63,689 nt of DNA. Source: Aureispira sp964404215. GTDB lineage: Bacteria; Bacteroidota; Bacteroidia; Chitinophagales; Saprospiraceae. The position numbers and the translations under genes are program-made. A model generated the notes under the pieces. That model had not been told where the DNA came from, did no database searches, and saw only the letters and a program-made list of their open reading frames with translations. How positions within the stretch are numbered: position 1 is the stretch's first letter; every line of letters begins with the position of its first letter. Below, piece by piece: positions 1-9,154 of this stretch. The stretch lies in the NCBI GenBank assembly GCA_964404215.1, contig CAYOJF010000014.1, positions 1 through 63,689 of the forward strand. Direction: 5' to 3'.

Positions 1-211
1 CGTAAAATAACTCTTTATTTTATATACCGTATTCTTTCTACTCACTTACTTAATCGTTTTTGTAGGTTTTTTTATGCTCTGTTTATAAAATCCCCCCGAG
101 AGTCCAAACATGTAAGGATTAGTTGGAATTTGGACAAAAATACATCATGGACGAGATACAAGCAAAGTAGAAAAATAATAGCCATTATTACAAATAGTTT
201 TGTAAGACAAA

Positions 212-1783
212 TTAATGGTTGAAATAAATCCTAGTATCAGGCAACCACTCTTTGACCTTCGCTATCTCTTCGTTCGACAGTTTATTACGCTCCAAATATA
301 ACTTTTTCAGTTTAGTCAATTTTTGGATGCTTTCTGGTAATGTTTTTAGCTCGTTATATCCTAGATTAAGCTCTTCTAAATTCACTAATTCCCCAATACT
401 CTCTGGTATTGTTTTGATATTATTATAGCGTAAGTCTAGCTCTTTGAGTGTGGTCAAGTCTCCTATGGATTCGGGGAGAGCTGTCAGGCGATTATCTCTT
501 AATTTCCAGATTTCGATAGCTGGCATTTTCATAAAACTGCTTGGCAAATACTTTTGGTTACACTCTACCATACTTAGGTATTGGAGCGAAGGTAACTGTC
601 CTATCTCTTCTCCTGCCTGTGACCAACTCAAATATTTGCTAAATCCTATATTCAGGGTTTTGAGTTTAGTAAGTTGACTCAAGTTCGTTGGTAATTTTCG
701 AAGGGGAGTATTTGGTAATTCTAGTACTTCCAAATTTCCTAATTTTGATATATTATTTGGTAATCCTTCCAGTCTATTAACTCCCAAATAAAGCTTTTTC
801 AAATTAGGGAACTGATCAAATATAGCAGGTAAGGTCGTGAACTCATTTCTACTCAAATTCAATATTTCTAAGTTATTCAATTTACTTAATTGAGGATCTA
901 TCTCTTCTATCAGATTACTACTGAGATCTAAATGATTCAGTTGCTTTAGATTATAGATTGCATCAGGTAATTGCTTGATTTTATTGAGTCGAATGTCTAG
1001 GTATTGTAACAAAGAGCAGGATTCAATTTTTTTATCCAGCTCCTTCAGCCCTAATGCCCCCATTCTCAATTGCTCTAACCCCTCCAACTGGTAGACCCAA
1101 GTTTGAATTTGCTGTGGTTTATCAATAGGATTAGCACTGATATTGAGATATTTAAGCTGCTTTAGTGTCCCCAATACTGGGGGCAATACTAAAAGTTTAT
1201 TTCGACTCACATCCAAATAATCTAGTCCTCTTAAAGATTCTAAGTTAGCTGGTAAAGCTCCTAAATTGGTCTGGGCAATATCCAAGTGTTTTAGTTGAGG
1301 TAACTCAAATATTGTCATTGGGAAATCCTGAATAAATTTATTGTGACTCAAATCTAACCACTCCAACTGTTCTAATTGACCAAGTGTAGTAGGTAATGCC
1401 TTGAATCTATTTTTAGAAACATCGAGTTTTCTCAATGCTGTCAATCCATTGATGGTTATTGGTAGTTCTTCTAGCTTATTTCCTTGTAGTTCTAGTATTT
1501 GCAATTGCTTTAGATTCTGAATATCTTCTGGCAATTGCTCCAATAGTGTCCGTTGCATATTGAGCCACTGTAACTGATTCATTCTAAGAATAGCAGTAGG
1601 AAAAGTGTATCCTTTGCGAAAAACACGCAAGTGTTTCGCTTGGTCAGGTTCTCGCTCGGCATGATCTACTGAATAATAAACAGTTGCTTCCTCTAGCTCT
1701 TCAGGAGAAAGTAACTGAGCGACTGTTGTTTGAGATTGAAGAAATAATCCTCCAATCAGAGCTATATATTTTATCCCTTTCAT
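212..1783 (-). CDS. Secreted leucine-rich-repeat protein
   Basis: The 523-residue product begins with a signal peptide (MKGIKYIALIGG... ending near TTVAQ, about residue 22). From about residue 65 to the end it consists of leucine-rich repeats of about 23 residues with the pattern LxxLxLxxNxLxxLPxxI. No T9SS sorting domain, lipobox or transmembrane helix follows the repeats. Export to the periplasm or cell surface and a protein-binding role are inferred from the repeats; no ligand can be named. It reads in the same direction as the lipoprotein gene to its right, with a 39-base gap, so they may be co-transcribed. A second LRR protein at 33468-34502 has the same repeat type but no signal peptide. 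Confidence 0.85.
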   Translation of the reverse strand: MKGIKYIALIGGLFLQSQTTVAQLLSPEELEEATVYYSVDHAEREPDQAKHLRVFRKGYTFPTAILRMNQLQWLNMQRTLLEQLPEDIQNLKQLQILELQGNKLEELPITINGLTALRKLDVSKNRFKALPTTLGQLEQLEWLDLSHNKFIQDFPMTIFELPQLKHLDIAQTNLGALPANLESLRGLDYLDVSRNKLLVLPPVLGTLKQLKYLNISANPIDKPQQIQTWVYQLEGLEQLRMGALGLKELDKKIESCSLLQYLDIRLNKIKQLPDAIYNLKQLNHLDLSSNLIEEIDPQLSKLNNLEILNLSRNEFTTLPAIFDQFPNLKKLYLGVNRLEGLPNNISKLGNLEVLELPNTPLRKLPTNLSQLTKLKTLNIGFSKYLSWSQAGEEIGQLPSLQYLSMVECNQKYLPSSFMKMPAIEIWKLRDNRLTALPESIGDLTTLKELDLRYNNIKTIPESIGELVNLEELNLGYNELKTLPESIQKLTKLKKLYLERNKLSNEEIAKVKEWLPDTRIYFNH

Positions 1784-1822
1784 GTGTGCTTGTGTTTGTT
1801 CTATAGCTATCTAATGCGAATA

Positions 1823-2788
1823 CTATTCCAAATCAATTACTAATAGTTTACCATCCTGTCCTCCCAAATAGGCTTGGGGATAGTCTATAGTGATAGATTC
1901 AAAATTTGCCCATCCTGTTAAGTCTGTTAATTTTTTCCAGTTCTTACCTCCATCTCGAGTTCTCCAAACATTGTTTTGGGTTCCTATCAAGAGTCCTTCT
2001 TCATTATTCCAAAAAGCCATATCTGTGAATTGGTCTTTTGCATCAGCAAATAAAGAATTACCTGTTCTGACAGCAGACCAATCTCCTCCAGCGTTTATTG
2101 TTTTGTACACAGTTCCATATTTGCCTAGGACATATCCCACTGTATTGGTAGGAAAATCAACCGCCACAAAAAAATCTCCTACTACACTACTAGCTTCCCA
2201 TGTATTGCCTTCATCATTAGATTGAGCGATTAACCCATAGCCCACGAGATATAATTTTCCATTAGGAGTATACGCAATATCCTTTAGTTCGTGCTCAAAC
2301 GTATCGGTCAGTACTAGTGGCACTTGCCCTAATTGGTGTTGATGAACAAAACCTCGCCCAAAATTTTCGCCACCTACCAAAATAGCCGTTCCATTGGGTA
2401 ATTTGATATGCTCTGTCCATTTCCACCAAGCCAGGGCAATATGTCCAACAAAAGTATTTCCACCATCTGCAGAACGTTGTAGGGTATTACCTGATTGTGA
2501 ATAAGATAACTGGTTATTGCTATTATCAATGCTATTCACGCCTACGGCTGTTGATTGGAGTAGTCGCCAGCTATTACCTCTATTAGTGGATTCAAACAGT
2601 GCTCCATCTGTAAACAGCGTTCCTACGCTCAGCCATCCAGTATCCCCTTTGTGAAAGCAAATATCTGTCACAGGCAAGTCGGTAGGCAGCTGAATCATTT
2701 GAGATCTATACCCAGACGGCTCAGTGGTACAGGCCGTCCACCAAAGGCTGCTCACCACCAAAAGAATAATCCATTTTGGATTATACAT
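1823..2788 (-). CDS. YCF48/BNR-repeat lipoprotein
   Basis: This is a predicted outer-membrane lipoprotein with a beta-propeller built from YCF48/BNR-like repeats. The N-terminus MYNPKWIILLVVSSLWWTAC is a classic lipoprotein signal with the lipobox cysteine. The body repeats sialidase/Ycf48-type elements (WxxxxxG, SNDEGNTWE, TINAGGDWS, TRDGGKNWK). Such proteins are often annotated as photosystem II assembly factor homologues, but that function cannot apply here and only the fold is supported. The ATG at 2788 lies just past the stop of the upstream peptidase (2793). An ATG at 2806 and a TTG at 2815 are in frame and would overlap that stop. It is very likely co-transcribed with the peptidase. 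Confidence 0.8.
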   Translation of the reverse strand: MYNPKWIILLVVSSLWWTACTTEPSGYRSQMIQLPTDLPVTDICFHKGDTGWLSVGTLFTDGALFESTNRGNSWRLLQSTAVGVNSIDNSNNQLSYSQSGNTLQRSADGGNTFVGHIALAWWKWTEHIKLPNGTAILVGGENFGRGFVHQHQLGQVPLVLTDTFEHELKDIAYTPNGKLYLVGYGLIAQSNDEGNTWEASSVVGDFFVAVDFPTNTVGYVLGKYGTVYKTINAGGDWSAVRTGNSLFADAKDQFTDMAFWNNEEGLLIGTQNNVWRTRDGGKNWKKLTDLTGWANFESITIDYPQAYLGGQDGKLLVIDLE

Positions 2789-2792
2789 ATTT

Positions 2793-4202
2793 TTATTTAA
2801 TCCCATAATTATCAATTAGATAGACCAGGGCTGTCATTGCTCCTGCTCCTAATATAAGTTCTCTACGATGTACATTCTCCCAAACATCTGTCTTAGCATG
2901 ATGGTAATCAAAATAGCGTTGGCTATCTGGTCGATATCCAAATAATACTGTTCCTTGGTCTTTTAGTCGAGATATATCAGCAGCAGAACCACCTCCTTGA
3001 ATATCCCAAACACCAAAAGTTGCAAAAGTCGTACGCCATTTTTTGACCCGCTCAAAACTAGGCTTGGCAACACCATCCATCCCATCCATACGAAAACCAC
3101 TTGGTGTATGTCCTCCTGCATCAGATTCTATAGCTGCAATATGATTTTCACCATTTTTTTTAGCCAAACGAGCATACTCCTTCGCTCCATACATACCATT
3201 TTCCTCGTTGGCAAACAGTACACAACGAATCGTTCTTTTTGGACGCATCCCTAAACGTTTGTAAGTATGCATCACCTCCATGGCTTGTACACACCCTGCC
3301 CCATCGTCATGTGCTCCTTCTCCTATATCCCAAGCATCTAGATGCCCTCCTACTAGTATAATTTCACCTGGCTTTTCTGAACCTCTTATTTCTGCTATAA
3401 CCGTATGAGCGATTCGGTTTCCCATATGCTCACAACTCAATTGTAGGTTTACTTCCAGATCAGTCTGTTTCGCTAAAAGACCACTTAGCAAATCCGCACT
3501 CTTAAGCCCAATTCCTACTGCTGGAATCGGTGTTTGCTCCTTGAACATTGTTACTCCTGAATGAGGTACATCATCATATTTGACAGTCATAGAGCGAATA
3601 ATCGCTCCAATAGCCCCTTTCTCAGCCGCTATTCGAGGACCTCTTGTCCGTTGTCCTGCCGCTGCCCCATAAGCATGAAATGTATTGAGCCGTGTCATAT
3701 CCATTGGTCGATTAAAAAAAATAATCTTCCCCTTCACTTCTGCTGTTGTCAGTGCTTCTAGCTCTTCAAAAGAATGTACTTCAATAACAGTTCCCGTCAC
3801 CCCTAGTACATCTGTTCCTCCAGAAAATCCAAGAGCTGCCACAGACAATTCTACATTTCCTAATTGTTTAGAGTTGATAATAGTTGCTTTTTCGACTGCT
3901 CCTCTACGCCAGTAGGGTACTTCTACAGGTTGTGTCCATACCGTGTCTACCCCTATGGTATCTAATATGAAACTAGTATAAGCCACAGCAGCCGCATATT
4001 CAGGTGATCCTCCTACTCTACCTCCTATACTCTTGCAGATATAATGCAACCAATCATGGCATTTACTCTCTACCAACATATTTTCATAAATACCCTTGAT
4101 TTTCTTTATTTCAGCATCTTCGTCAAATTGATTTTGGGCATTGACAAAAGAAGGCAAACACAACAAAAGGAGAAAGGCTAAAAAAAAATAATTTTTCATC
4201 AT
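2793..4202 (-). CDS. Secreted M28 zinc peptidase (carboxypeptidase Q-like)
   Basis: The 469-residue product is an exported metallopeptidase with a signal peptide (MMKNYFFLAFLLLLCLPSFVNA). A protease-associated insert lies around residues 130-255 and an M28 catalytic domain follows. The zinc ligands are visible in the family order: H287 and D289 in GGHLDAWD, D299 in AHDDGAG, E333/E334 in FANEENGMYGA, D361 in ESDAGG and a C-terminal His in DYHHAKTD. M28 enzymes with this layout are aminopeptidases or dipeptidases (plasma glutamate carboxypeptidase type), so a role in degrading peptides outside the cytoplasm is likely. The gene directly precedes the YCF48-like lipoprotein, with 4 bases between stop and chosen start. 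Confidence 0.9.
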   Translation of the reverse strand: MMKNYFFLAFLLLLCLPSFVNAQNQFDEDAEIKKIKGIYENMLVESKCHDWLHYICKSIGGRVGGSPEYAAAVAYTSFILDTIGVDTVWTQPVEVPYWRRGAVEKATIINSKQLGNVELSVAALGFSGGTDVLGVTGTVIEVHSFEELEALTTAEVKGKIIFFNRPMDMTRLNTFHAYGAAAGQRTRGPRIAAEKGAIGAIIRSMTVKYDDVPHSGVTMFKEQTPIPAVGIGLKSADLLSGLLAKQTDLEVNLQLSCEHMGNRIAHTVIAEIRGSEKPGEIILVGGHLDAWDIGEGAHDDGAGCVQAMEVMHTYKRLGMRPKRTIRCVLFANEENGMYGAKEYARLAKKNGENHIAAIESDAGGHTPSGFRMDGMDGVAKPSFERVKKWRTTFATFGVWDIQGGGSAADISRLKDQGTVLFGYRPDSQRYFDYHHAKTDVWENVHRRELILGAGAMTALVYLIDNYGIK

Positions 4203-4365
4203 TGATTATTTTTAATGTTTTTTAATTCGGGGGATTTGTTAGTCGAAGAGGATGTCTAAAATTTTATTTGTCCATATGAACATTGTATTTAAAGGTTCTG
4301 TGAACCTCTGAGTCAAGAGAACCAGCCTATTAATTTTTGTGTATTTAAATAAAAATAGACCTACT

Positions 4366-5073
4366 TTAAGCCAATAATAGGAAAATAGTCGGGCGTTTAT
4401 GTAATGTAGGAATATCTTGTACTTTCCATTGCTGAACGCGGTGTGTCTCAATATATTCGGTAGGCAATGTAATATCCGTAGCAATCCCAAAAAGTGTATT
4501 GGGCTGTAACGCCTGTAATGCATCCGTTACAAAAGCATCGTTGCGATAAGGGGTTTCTATGAAAATTTGAGTTTGGTTGTTTCGTCTCGAAAACTGCTCT
4601 AGTTGTTGCAGTTTCTTTTTTCGCTCATTGGTTTTGATGGGCAAATATCCATGAAACGCAAACTGTTGTCCATTCATTCCTGAAGCAATCAAGGCCAATA
4701 AAATAGAAGAAGGACCAATCATAGGATTGACCCGAATCCCTAACTCATGGGCTAACAATGCAATTTCGGCACCAGGATCTGCCACTCCAGGGCACCCCGC
4801 CTCTGAGATCAACCCTATAGATTTATTCTCTTCTAGAGCAGGTAACAAAAAGCTTTTCCAATCGGCAGGATCCGTTCGCTTATTGAGTTCAAAAAATGTC
4901 ATATCAGCGAAGGGAATTGGTGTTTTGGTCTGTTTCAAAAACTGTCTAGCCGTCTTACCTCGCTCTACAATAAAAGTATCAATTTGATGTAGCTGCTCTA
5001 TTACATAACTAGGAATTGTATGTAGTGTATTTTCTCCCAATATTGTTGGAATCATATAAAGTTGTCCTGCCAT
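4366..5073 (-). CDS. RsmI-family SAM-dependent methyltransferase (tetrapyrrole methylase fold)
   Basis: The 235-residue protein is cytoplasmic and belongs to the tetrapyrrole-methylase superfamily, closest in motif content to RsmI, the 16S rRNA 2'-O-methyltransferase (C1402). The motifs LISEAGCPGVADPGAE and IGPSSILLALIASGMNGQ form the SAM-binding core, and FIETPYRN is the typical RsmI element. The glycine-rich N-terminal motif of true RsmI is replaced by MAGQLYMIPTILGE. Bacteroidota commonly carry such a divergent paralogue next to, or elsewhere from, a canonical rsmI, so the exact substrate is uncertain. It is divergent from the lipoprotein gene at 5294. Confidence 0.8.
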   Translation of the reverse strand: MAGQLYMIPTILGENTLHTIPSYVIEQLHQIDTFIVERGKTARQFLKQTKTPIPFADMTFFELNKRTDPADWKSFLLPALEENKSIGLISEAGCPGVADPGAEIALLAHELGIRVNPMIGPSSILLALIASGMNGQQFAFHGYLPIKTNERKKKLQQLEQFSRRNNQTQIFIETPYRNDAFVTDALQALQPNTLFGIATDITLPTEYIETHRVQQWKVQDIPTLHKRPTIFLLLA

Positions 5074-5293
5074 TCTACTAAAAATTCAATATTTGTGGTA
5101 AAATAATAACAAACAAAATAGGGTTTTAAGCATTGTGAGGTAACAATTCTCTATTTTTAATCATTACTCATGTAGAGTAATACCATCTACACCCAAAATT
5201 CCTATTGAATAAGACGCTCGGCTATTATGATCTGTTTTATTTAGATTCATAACGATACGTCTAATAACCCCCATCTCTTTTCTAACAACATCA

Positions 5294-6469
5294 ATGGTTA
5301 TGCCTAAATTTACATCAAAAATTGGACTTTGTTTAGTTTCTTTCATCTTGGTTATCATTGGATGTTCTGACCCAACCTACATTTCAGTAGATACGAATAG
5401 TTCGGAAAGAGAAGTAATTGTCACGACAGAAGATAATTATTCTAATGAAACCATTAAAGAGACATATCAGCGATTGGTCTCCGAAAAGCCCACTGCTTAC
5501 TTTAAAAATTGGACTTACGATGCCATTGCCAATAATATTACTATAGATATTACTAGTAATACAGAAGCTGCCGAGGCACTTCATCAACATAAATTGTGGC
5601 TAGGATTTGACCAACACATTGCCAAAGAAAACCCCAAAACATTCAAATACATTTCGACCCACCCTCTTAGTCAAATGGATGATAACGACACCTATAACGT
5701 AAGATTACAGGTCAATGGAGAACCATTTTCAGGAGCATTAATTGGAATACATACCAAAAGCAATAAAAAAATACTAGAAGCTCAATTTTATGGTGGAAAA
5801 CGCCTGGGTTCTTTCAATGTCTGGACAGAAAAAAATGGACTACATACCAAGAGTTTCAATGAGGATATTATTATTTCCAACCCAGGAGCTGTCCGCAAGC
5901 CCATTGTTTACCTCTATCCCACTCAAAAAGAAGCCATATCTGTAAAAGTTGACTTCAAAGGTGAGCTGACACATACCTATCCAAAGTATGATCCTAAAGC
6001 TGGATGGAATGTAATCGCAGATACGGATGGAACATTACTAGATCCTGCATCAGGTAAAACGTATCCTTATCTTTTTTGGGAAGGCAAAAGTGATTTTCAG
6101 TACACACTCACTACAGGCAATGTAATAGCAGGAGAAGCTACTGCTGATTTTTTAGACAACACACTGGCTCACCTAGGGCTCAATCGTAGAGAAGCTACTG
6201 ATTTCATCACCTACTGGCTTCCCGAACTCGAACAAAACCCTTATAACCTTATTCATTTTTCGACGCAAGAATATCAGGATAATGCTTCCATGCAAATTAC
6301 CCCTACTCCAGCCACTCTCATTCGTATTTTCATGGTTTATCAACCACTAAATAGTCCGATTGAAATGACTCCACAAAAATTTGATCCTAAACCAAACCGT
6401 GAAGGGTTTACAGTAGTAGAATGGGGAGGCAAGAAAGCTAATCAGCCTTACAATCCATTTGCCTCTTAA
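5294..6469 (+). CDS. Lipoprotein of unknown function
   Basis: The 391-residue product starts with a lipoprotein signal ending in VIIGC (Cys about residue 24), so it is predicted to be membrane-anchored outside the cytoplasm. The second half holds a conserved-looking block, KPIVYLYPTQKEAISVKVDF, followed by an aromatic-rich domain with a YPYLFWEG motif. Similar YLYP proteins are widespread as conserved hypotheticals, and I cannot assign a reaction. ATG codons at 5294 and 5300 are both usable. The next gene starts directly at its stop codon (TAA then ATG), so the two form an operon. Confidence 0.75.
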   Translation: MVMPKFTSKIGLCLVSFILVIIGCSDPTYISVDTNSSEREVIVTTEDNYSNETIKETYQRLVSEKPTAYFKNWTYDAIANNITIDITSNTEAAEALHQHKLWLGFDQHIAKENPKTFKYISTHPLSQMDDNDTYNVRLQVNGEPFSGALIGIHTKSNKKILEAQFYGGKRLGSFNVWTEKNGLHTKSFNEDIIISNPGAVRKPIVYLYPTQKEAISVKVDFKGELTHTYPKYDPKAGWNVIADTDGTLLDPASGKTYPYLFWEGKSDFQYTLTTGNVIAGEATADFLDNTLAHLGLNRREATDFITYWLPELEQNPYNLIHFSTQEYQDNASMQITPTPATLIRIFMVYQPLNSPIEMTPQKFDPKPNREGFTVVEWGGKKANQPYNPFAS

Positions 6470-6481
6470 ATGCCCTGCATT

Positions 6482-7081
6482 ATGAGATTTCTATTCGTCC
6501 TACTAACCTTGGTATCCTTTAGCCGTCTCTTGTCTGCTCAAACAGATATTTATGCTGCGATTAAGGTCATTAACCCTCCTCTATTCATGCGAAATATGGA
6601 AGGAGAATTCATTTATACACCTTATAAAAAAACAGATGCTTTCTGTAGCTTCACACGTGTCTTTGATGATCGGGTCACAGAACATTTGCAAGAAAGGTAT
6701 ACTTACCGTTACATTTGTACCAAAAAGCGAGACTTCATCTTAGAAATAAAAATGGATAAGCGTCATGTTATTGATACTAGAAAGGACTCTATCGCTTTTA
6801 GTCCGATGGAATATTCAGACTTTGGGATAAAAGTATATACTTATCAGAAACAAAAAAAGAAATGGCATCTAGCTACCTTAGAGACACTGCCCAGTAATTT
6901 TTCCCACAAAATCACTACAACATTTCCACATATCCAAAAAGGTAATGAGCTTTATTTCTATAACTTGGATCTACACCACTTAATAGAGATTGAATATAAA
7001 AAACAGTCCATTATATTGACCCGCAACAAGAAAACAGTGTTAAAGCTTGTTTGGCGAAAGAATAAGTTCTGTTGGAAGTAG
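6482..7081 (+). CDS. Exported protein of unknown function
   Basis: This is a small exported protein of about 199 residues with a signal peptide (MRFLFVLLTLVSF...LLSAQ). An in-frame ATG at 6470 abuts the upstream stop and would add MPCI; the ATG at 6482 gives a cleaner signal peptide. The mature part is basic and rich in Lys, Tyr and Phe, and no family is recognised. It is the second gene of an operon with the YLYP lipoprotein and ends just before a bidirectional terminator hairpin. Confidence 0.65.
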   Translation: MRFLFVLLTLVSFSRLLSAQTDIYAAIKVINPPLFMRNMEGEFIYTPYKKTDAFCSFTRVFDDRVTEHLQERYTYRYICTKKRDFILEIKMDKRHVIDTRKDSIAFSPMEYSDFGIKVYTYQKQKKKWHLATLETLPSNFSHKITTTFPHIQKGNELYFYNLDLHHLIEIEYKKQSIILTRNKKTVLKLVWRKNKFCWK

Positions 7082-7126
7082 TGCTACCTATATGAAGTTG
7101 TTAAAAAGTCCTCCTTTTTATCTAAA

Positions 7127-7160
7127 AAAGAATTACCCTAACCAGTAGGATAATTCTTTT
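7127..7160. terminator. Bidirectional hairpin terminator between convergent genes
   Basis: Arms 7127-7140 and 7146-7159 pair over 14 bp with one mismatch and a 5-nt loop. A-rich and T-rich flanks sit on the two sides. It lies between a plus gene ending at 7081 and a minus gene ending at 7184. Confidence 0.7.
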
Positions 7161-7183
7161 GTATTTCAAATTTGGAAGCAATA

Positions 7184-8764
7184 CTATTTTAAACAATCGC
7201 AGAATATTTCTTCCTTCTCACTGGCGTAATCTGGATCCAAAGGACCATCAAACACACCTCTTTTATAATTAAAATGCTGTTTGTAACTAACATAATATTT
7301 GTAACACTTATTATCTTCTTTGTCCTTATAGCCAATCTCTGCTTTGATTACTCTAGCTGGTTTGTTTTCGACATAAGAGAGCAATGAAATTCTACTATAA
7401 TTAGAGTTTTTCATATGGTTTTTGAGCAAACTAAGAGCCGTGCTATTCGTACCTGATTTGGGCATACAAATAACAGGGTTATTACGCAGATCTGGTTTTT
7501 TAGAGAAATCAATCGTAATTTCTCCTGTAGCCATAATAGCTTGTCTAGCTTCTACTTCTCTATTTTCTGCGTCATATGCTAGTATTTCTACCTTAAGCTT
7601 GTGTTTTCCTGTTAAATTTTTTCTTGCTTTTAGCAGAAAACTCTTAAACTGTTCTTGTTCATCATGAGCAAATTTATCTTTCATAAATAAGGTCCCTCTA
7701 TAACTGGTCCAGTAGCCAATTACTTCTGCCCCTTCTTTGAAATAAAGAATAGCGGGGTTGTACATTCTACTTCCACCATAGCCTTCTTCATGAATCAATT
7801 TACCATCAATATAATATCTCAATCGACTACGAGGCTCACAGTTTTTGCCTTGTTTACCGCCATCTTCATTAATCAATTTAGCTATTGTATTGTAGATAGG
7901 CTCTTTCATGAAAACTCTGAATCGGATATTATCTCCATAATCAAATGATTCTTTTAGTTTAGACTCATCTACATTCTTTAATTCAATAGTTTCATTCGAG
8001 AAAACAATTTTACCAATATTATTCTTATGAAATTCTGTTTCATATCCAGAAATTTTACTGTCTGGAACAAGTTTCATTTGATTAGCTTCTGCTCGTTTTC
8101 TGGCATTCTCTGCTCGCTCATTATCAATCTTAACAATCAACCCATCAATATACTTTGATTGATACTTGCCCGCTTGATATTCTTTCTTTTTTGACTCGTA
8201 CTCCTCTTTGTCTTTCGACTTATAAAAACTACGCATACGCTCGAAATAGGACTGATACTCTGAGAGTACAGTACTCTTTTCTTGTTTTTCTTTAAGCGTC
8301 TTACTATGAGTACTATACAACTGCTCTAAGTTTTTATAATAGTTTTTATTTCCTTCACCATTCTCCTTCAGAAAAATCATACCTTCATTAGCATCTTCCA
8401 AATACTCTTCTATAGAAGATAAACCTACTGTGCTAGATTCAAAACCTTCTCCTGCCAATTTGATAAATCGGTCCGCTTTACGATAGTTTTTATAGATAGG
8501 ATTATCTTGATTATCTCTATCATACTTAGGAGCATCCGATGTTTCTTTTGACTTAGCAGCACTACTATTGGTAGTGGAGGTAGATTCATTAGAAGTAGAT
8601 GTAGTAGTTTTGGGAGGGGTTTTCTTTGCTGTCGGCTTTTTGACAACGGGTGTCTTCACCTTTGGTTTTTTGACACCAAAGCGACCTAACTGAGCTTCTG
8701 ACTGATATCCAACCACTAGGAGCATTAGCAAAAATGTAATCTTTACGAGTAATTTACTATTCAT
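7184..8764 (-). CDS. Exported Lys-rich protein of unknown function
   Basis: The 526-residue product has a signal peptide (MNSKLLVKITFLLMLLVVGYQSEAQ). A low-complexity Lys/Pro/Thr/Ser linker follows (about residues 28-80, KKPKVKTPVVKKPTAKKTPP). Next is a charged, probably helical segment (about 90-230), and then a globular C-terminal half with several Cys residues (FCDCLK at the end). No catalytic motif or known family is recognised. The basic linker could bind an anionic envelope polymer, which is speculation. A -7-like box lies about 40 bases upstream of the start. Confidence 0.7.
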   Translation of the reverse strand: MNSKLLVKITFLLMLLVVGYQSEAQLGRFGVKKPKVKTPVVKKPTAKKTPPKTTTSTSNESTSTTNSSAAKSKETSDAPKYDRDNQDNPIYKNYRKADRFIKLAGEGFESSTVGLSSIEEYLEDANEGMIFLKENGEGNKNYYKNLEQLYSTHSKTLKEKQEKSTVLSEYQSYFERMRSFYKSKDKEEYESKKKEYQAGKYQSKYIDGLIVKIDNERAENARKRAEANQMKLVPDSKISGYETEFHKNNIGKIVFSNETIELKNVDESKLKESFDYGDNIRFRVFMKEPIYNTIAKLINEDGGKQGKNCEPRSRLRYYIDGKLIHEEGYGGSRMYNPAILYFKEGAEVIGYWTSYRGTLFMKDKFAHDEQEQFKSFLLKARKNLTGKHKLKVEILAYDAENREVEARQAIMATGEITIDFSKKPDLRNNPVICMPKSGTNSTALSLLKNHMKNSNYSRISLLSYVENKPARVIKAEIGYKDKEDNKCYKYYVSYKQHFNYKRGVFDGPLDPDYASEKEEIFCDCLK

Positions 8765-8804
8765 AATTTGTTTTCAATTTTTAGTAATACAATTAATTAG
8801 ATTA

Positions 8805-8812
8805 CAAATCTA
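8805..8812 (-). promoter_or_regulatory. Candidate Bacteroidota -7 box for the gene starting at 8764
   Basis: The bottom strand reads TAGATTTG, an exact match to the Bacteroidota -7 consensus TAnnTTTG, about 41 bases upstream of the ATG. No clear TTTG -33 box sits at the expected distance, so support is partial. Confidence 0.35.
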
Positions 8813-8916
8813 GTTGATATATAAATACTAAATCATTGAAATGTACAAGTGCTGTCACTGAATGTATAAACGCAAATGATAAATGAACTTGTTTCAGAAC
8901 AGGTTCTAAGCATTAA

Positions 8917-8949
8917 AGCATGTATAAAAATTAAGTTCTTATACATGCT
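8917..8949. repeat. Hairpin next to the 164-bp palindrome
   Basis: AGCATGTATAA (8917-8927) and its exact reverse complement TTATACATGCT (8939-8949) flank an 11-nt loop. The core GCATG/CATGC resembles the ends of the palindrome that begins 18 bases later, so this may be a reduced or related copy. Confidence 0.6.
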
Positions 8950-8966
8950 CTTAGGAATAAAGTCTA

Positions 8967-9130
8967 AGAGCATGTTTAAATTTATCTTAATTCATAATAT
9001 GAAATCCCTTTTTCTACTACTTTTCGTCTATTTTTTGCTCAATAGCTAAGGCTATTCATCAAAAAATGAGTCTCAACTAGCAAAAAAATGGTACTCATAT
9101 TATTGAAAAATACAATTTTAAACATGCTCT
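8967..9130. repeat. 164-bp imperfect palindrome (foldback / MITE-like element)
   Basis: The ends AGAGCATGTTTAAA (8967-8980) and TTTAAACATGCTCT (9117-9130) are exact inverted repeats. The centre AATAGC-TAAG-GCTATT (9041-9056) lies at exactly the same midpoint (9048.5). Between ends and centre the two arms align without gaps, for example a T6/A6 block at 9031-9036 and 9061-9066 and an AATATGA block near 8996-9002. A single-stranded copy would fold into one long hairpin. It lies downstream of the response-regulator gene. Origin as a miniature mobile element or extragenic palindrome is inferred. Confidence 0.75.
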
Positions 9131-9154
9131 AATGGATAGAATTTATGATCCCTT

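Noticed and set aside
1..211. Search for an RNA gene or promoter at the left edge
   Set aside because: Only AT-rich sequence downstream of the LRR gene was seen, with no tRNA-like fold or consensus boxes.
4295..4313. Short palindrome AGGTTCtgtGAACCT after the methyltransferase gene
   Set aside because: The stem is only 6 bp with no T-tract; it is too short to call a terminator.
4239..4523. 94-residue minus-strand frame overlapping the methyltransferase end
   Set aside because: It lies largely in another frame of a well-supported gene, has no recognisable features and an atypical composition.
5164..5358. 64-residue minus-strand frame across the start of the lipoprotein gene
   Set aside because: It overlaps the lipoprotein start on the opposite strand and lacks any family motif.
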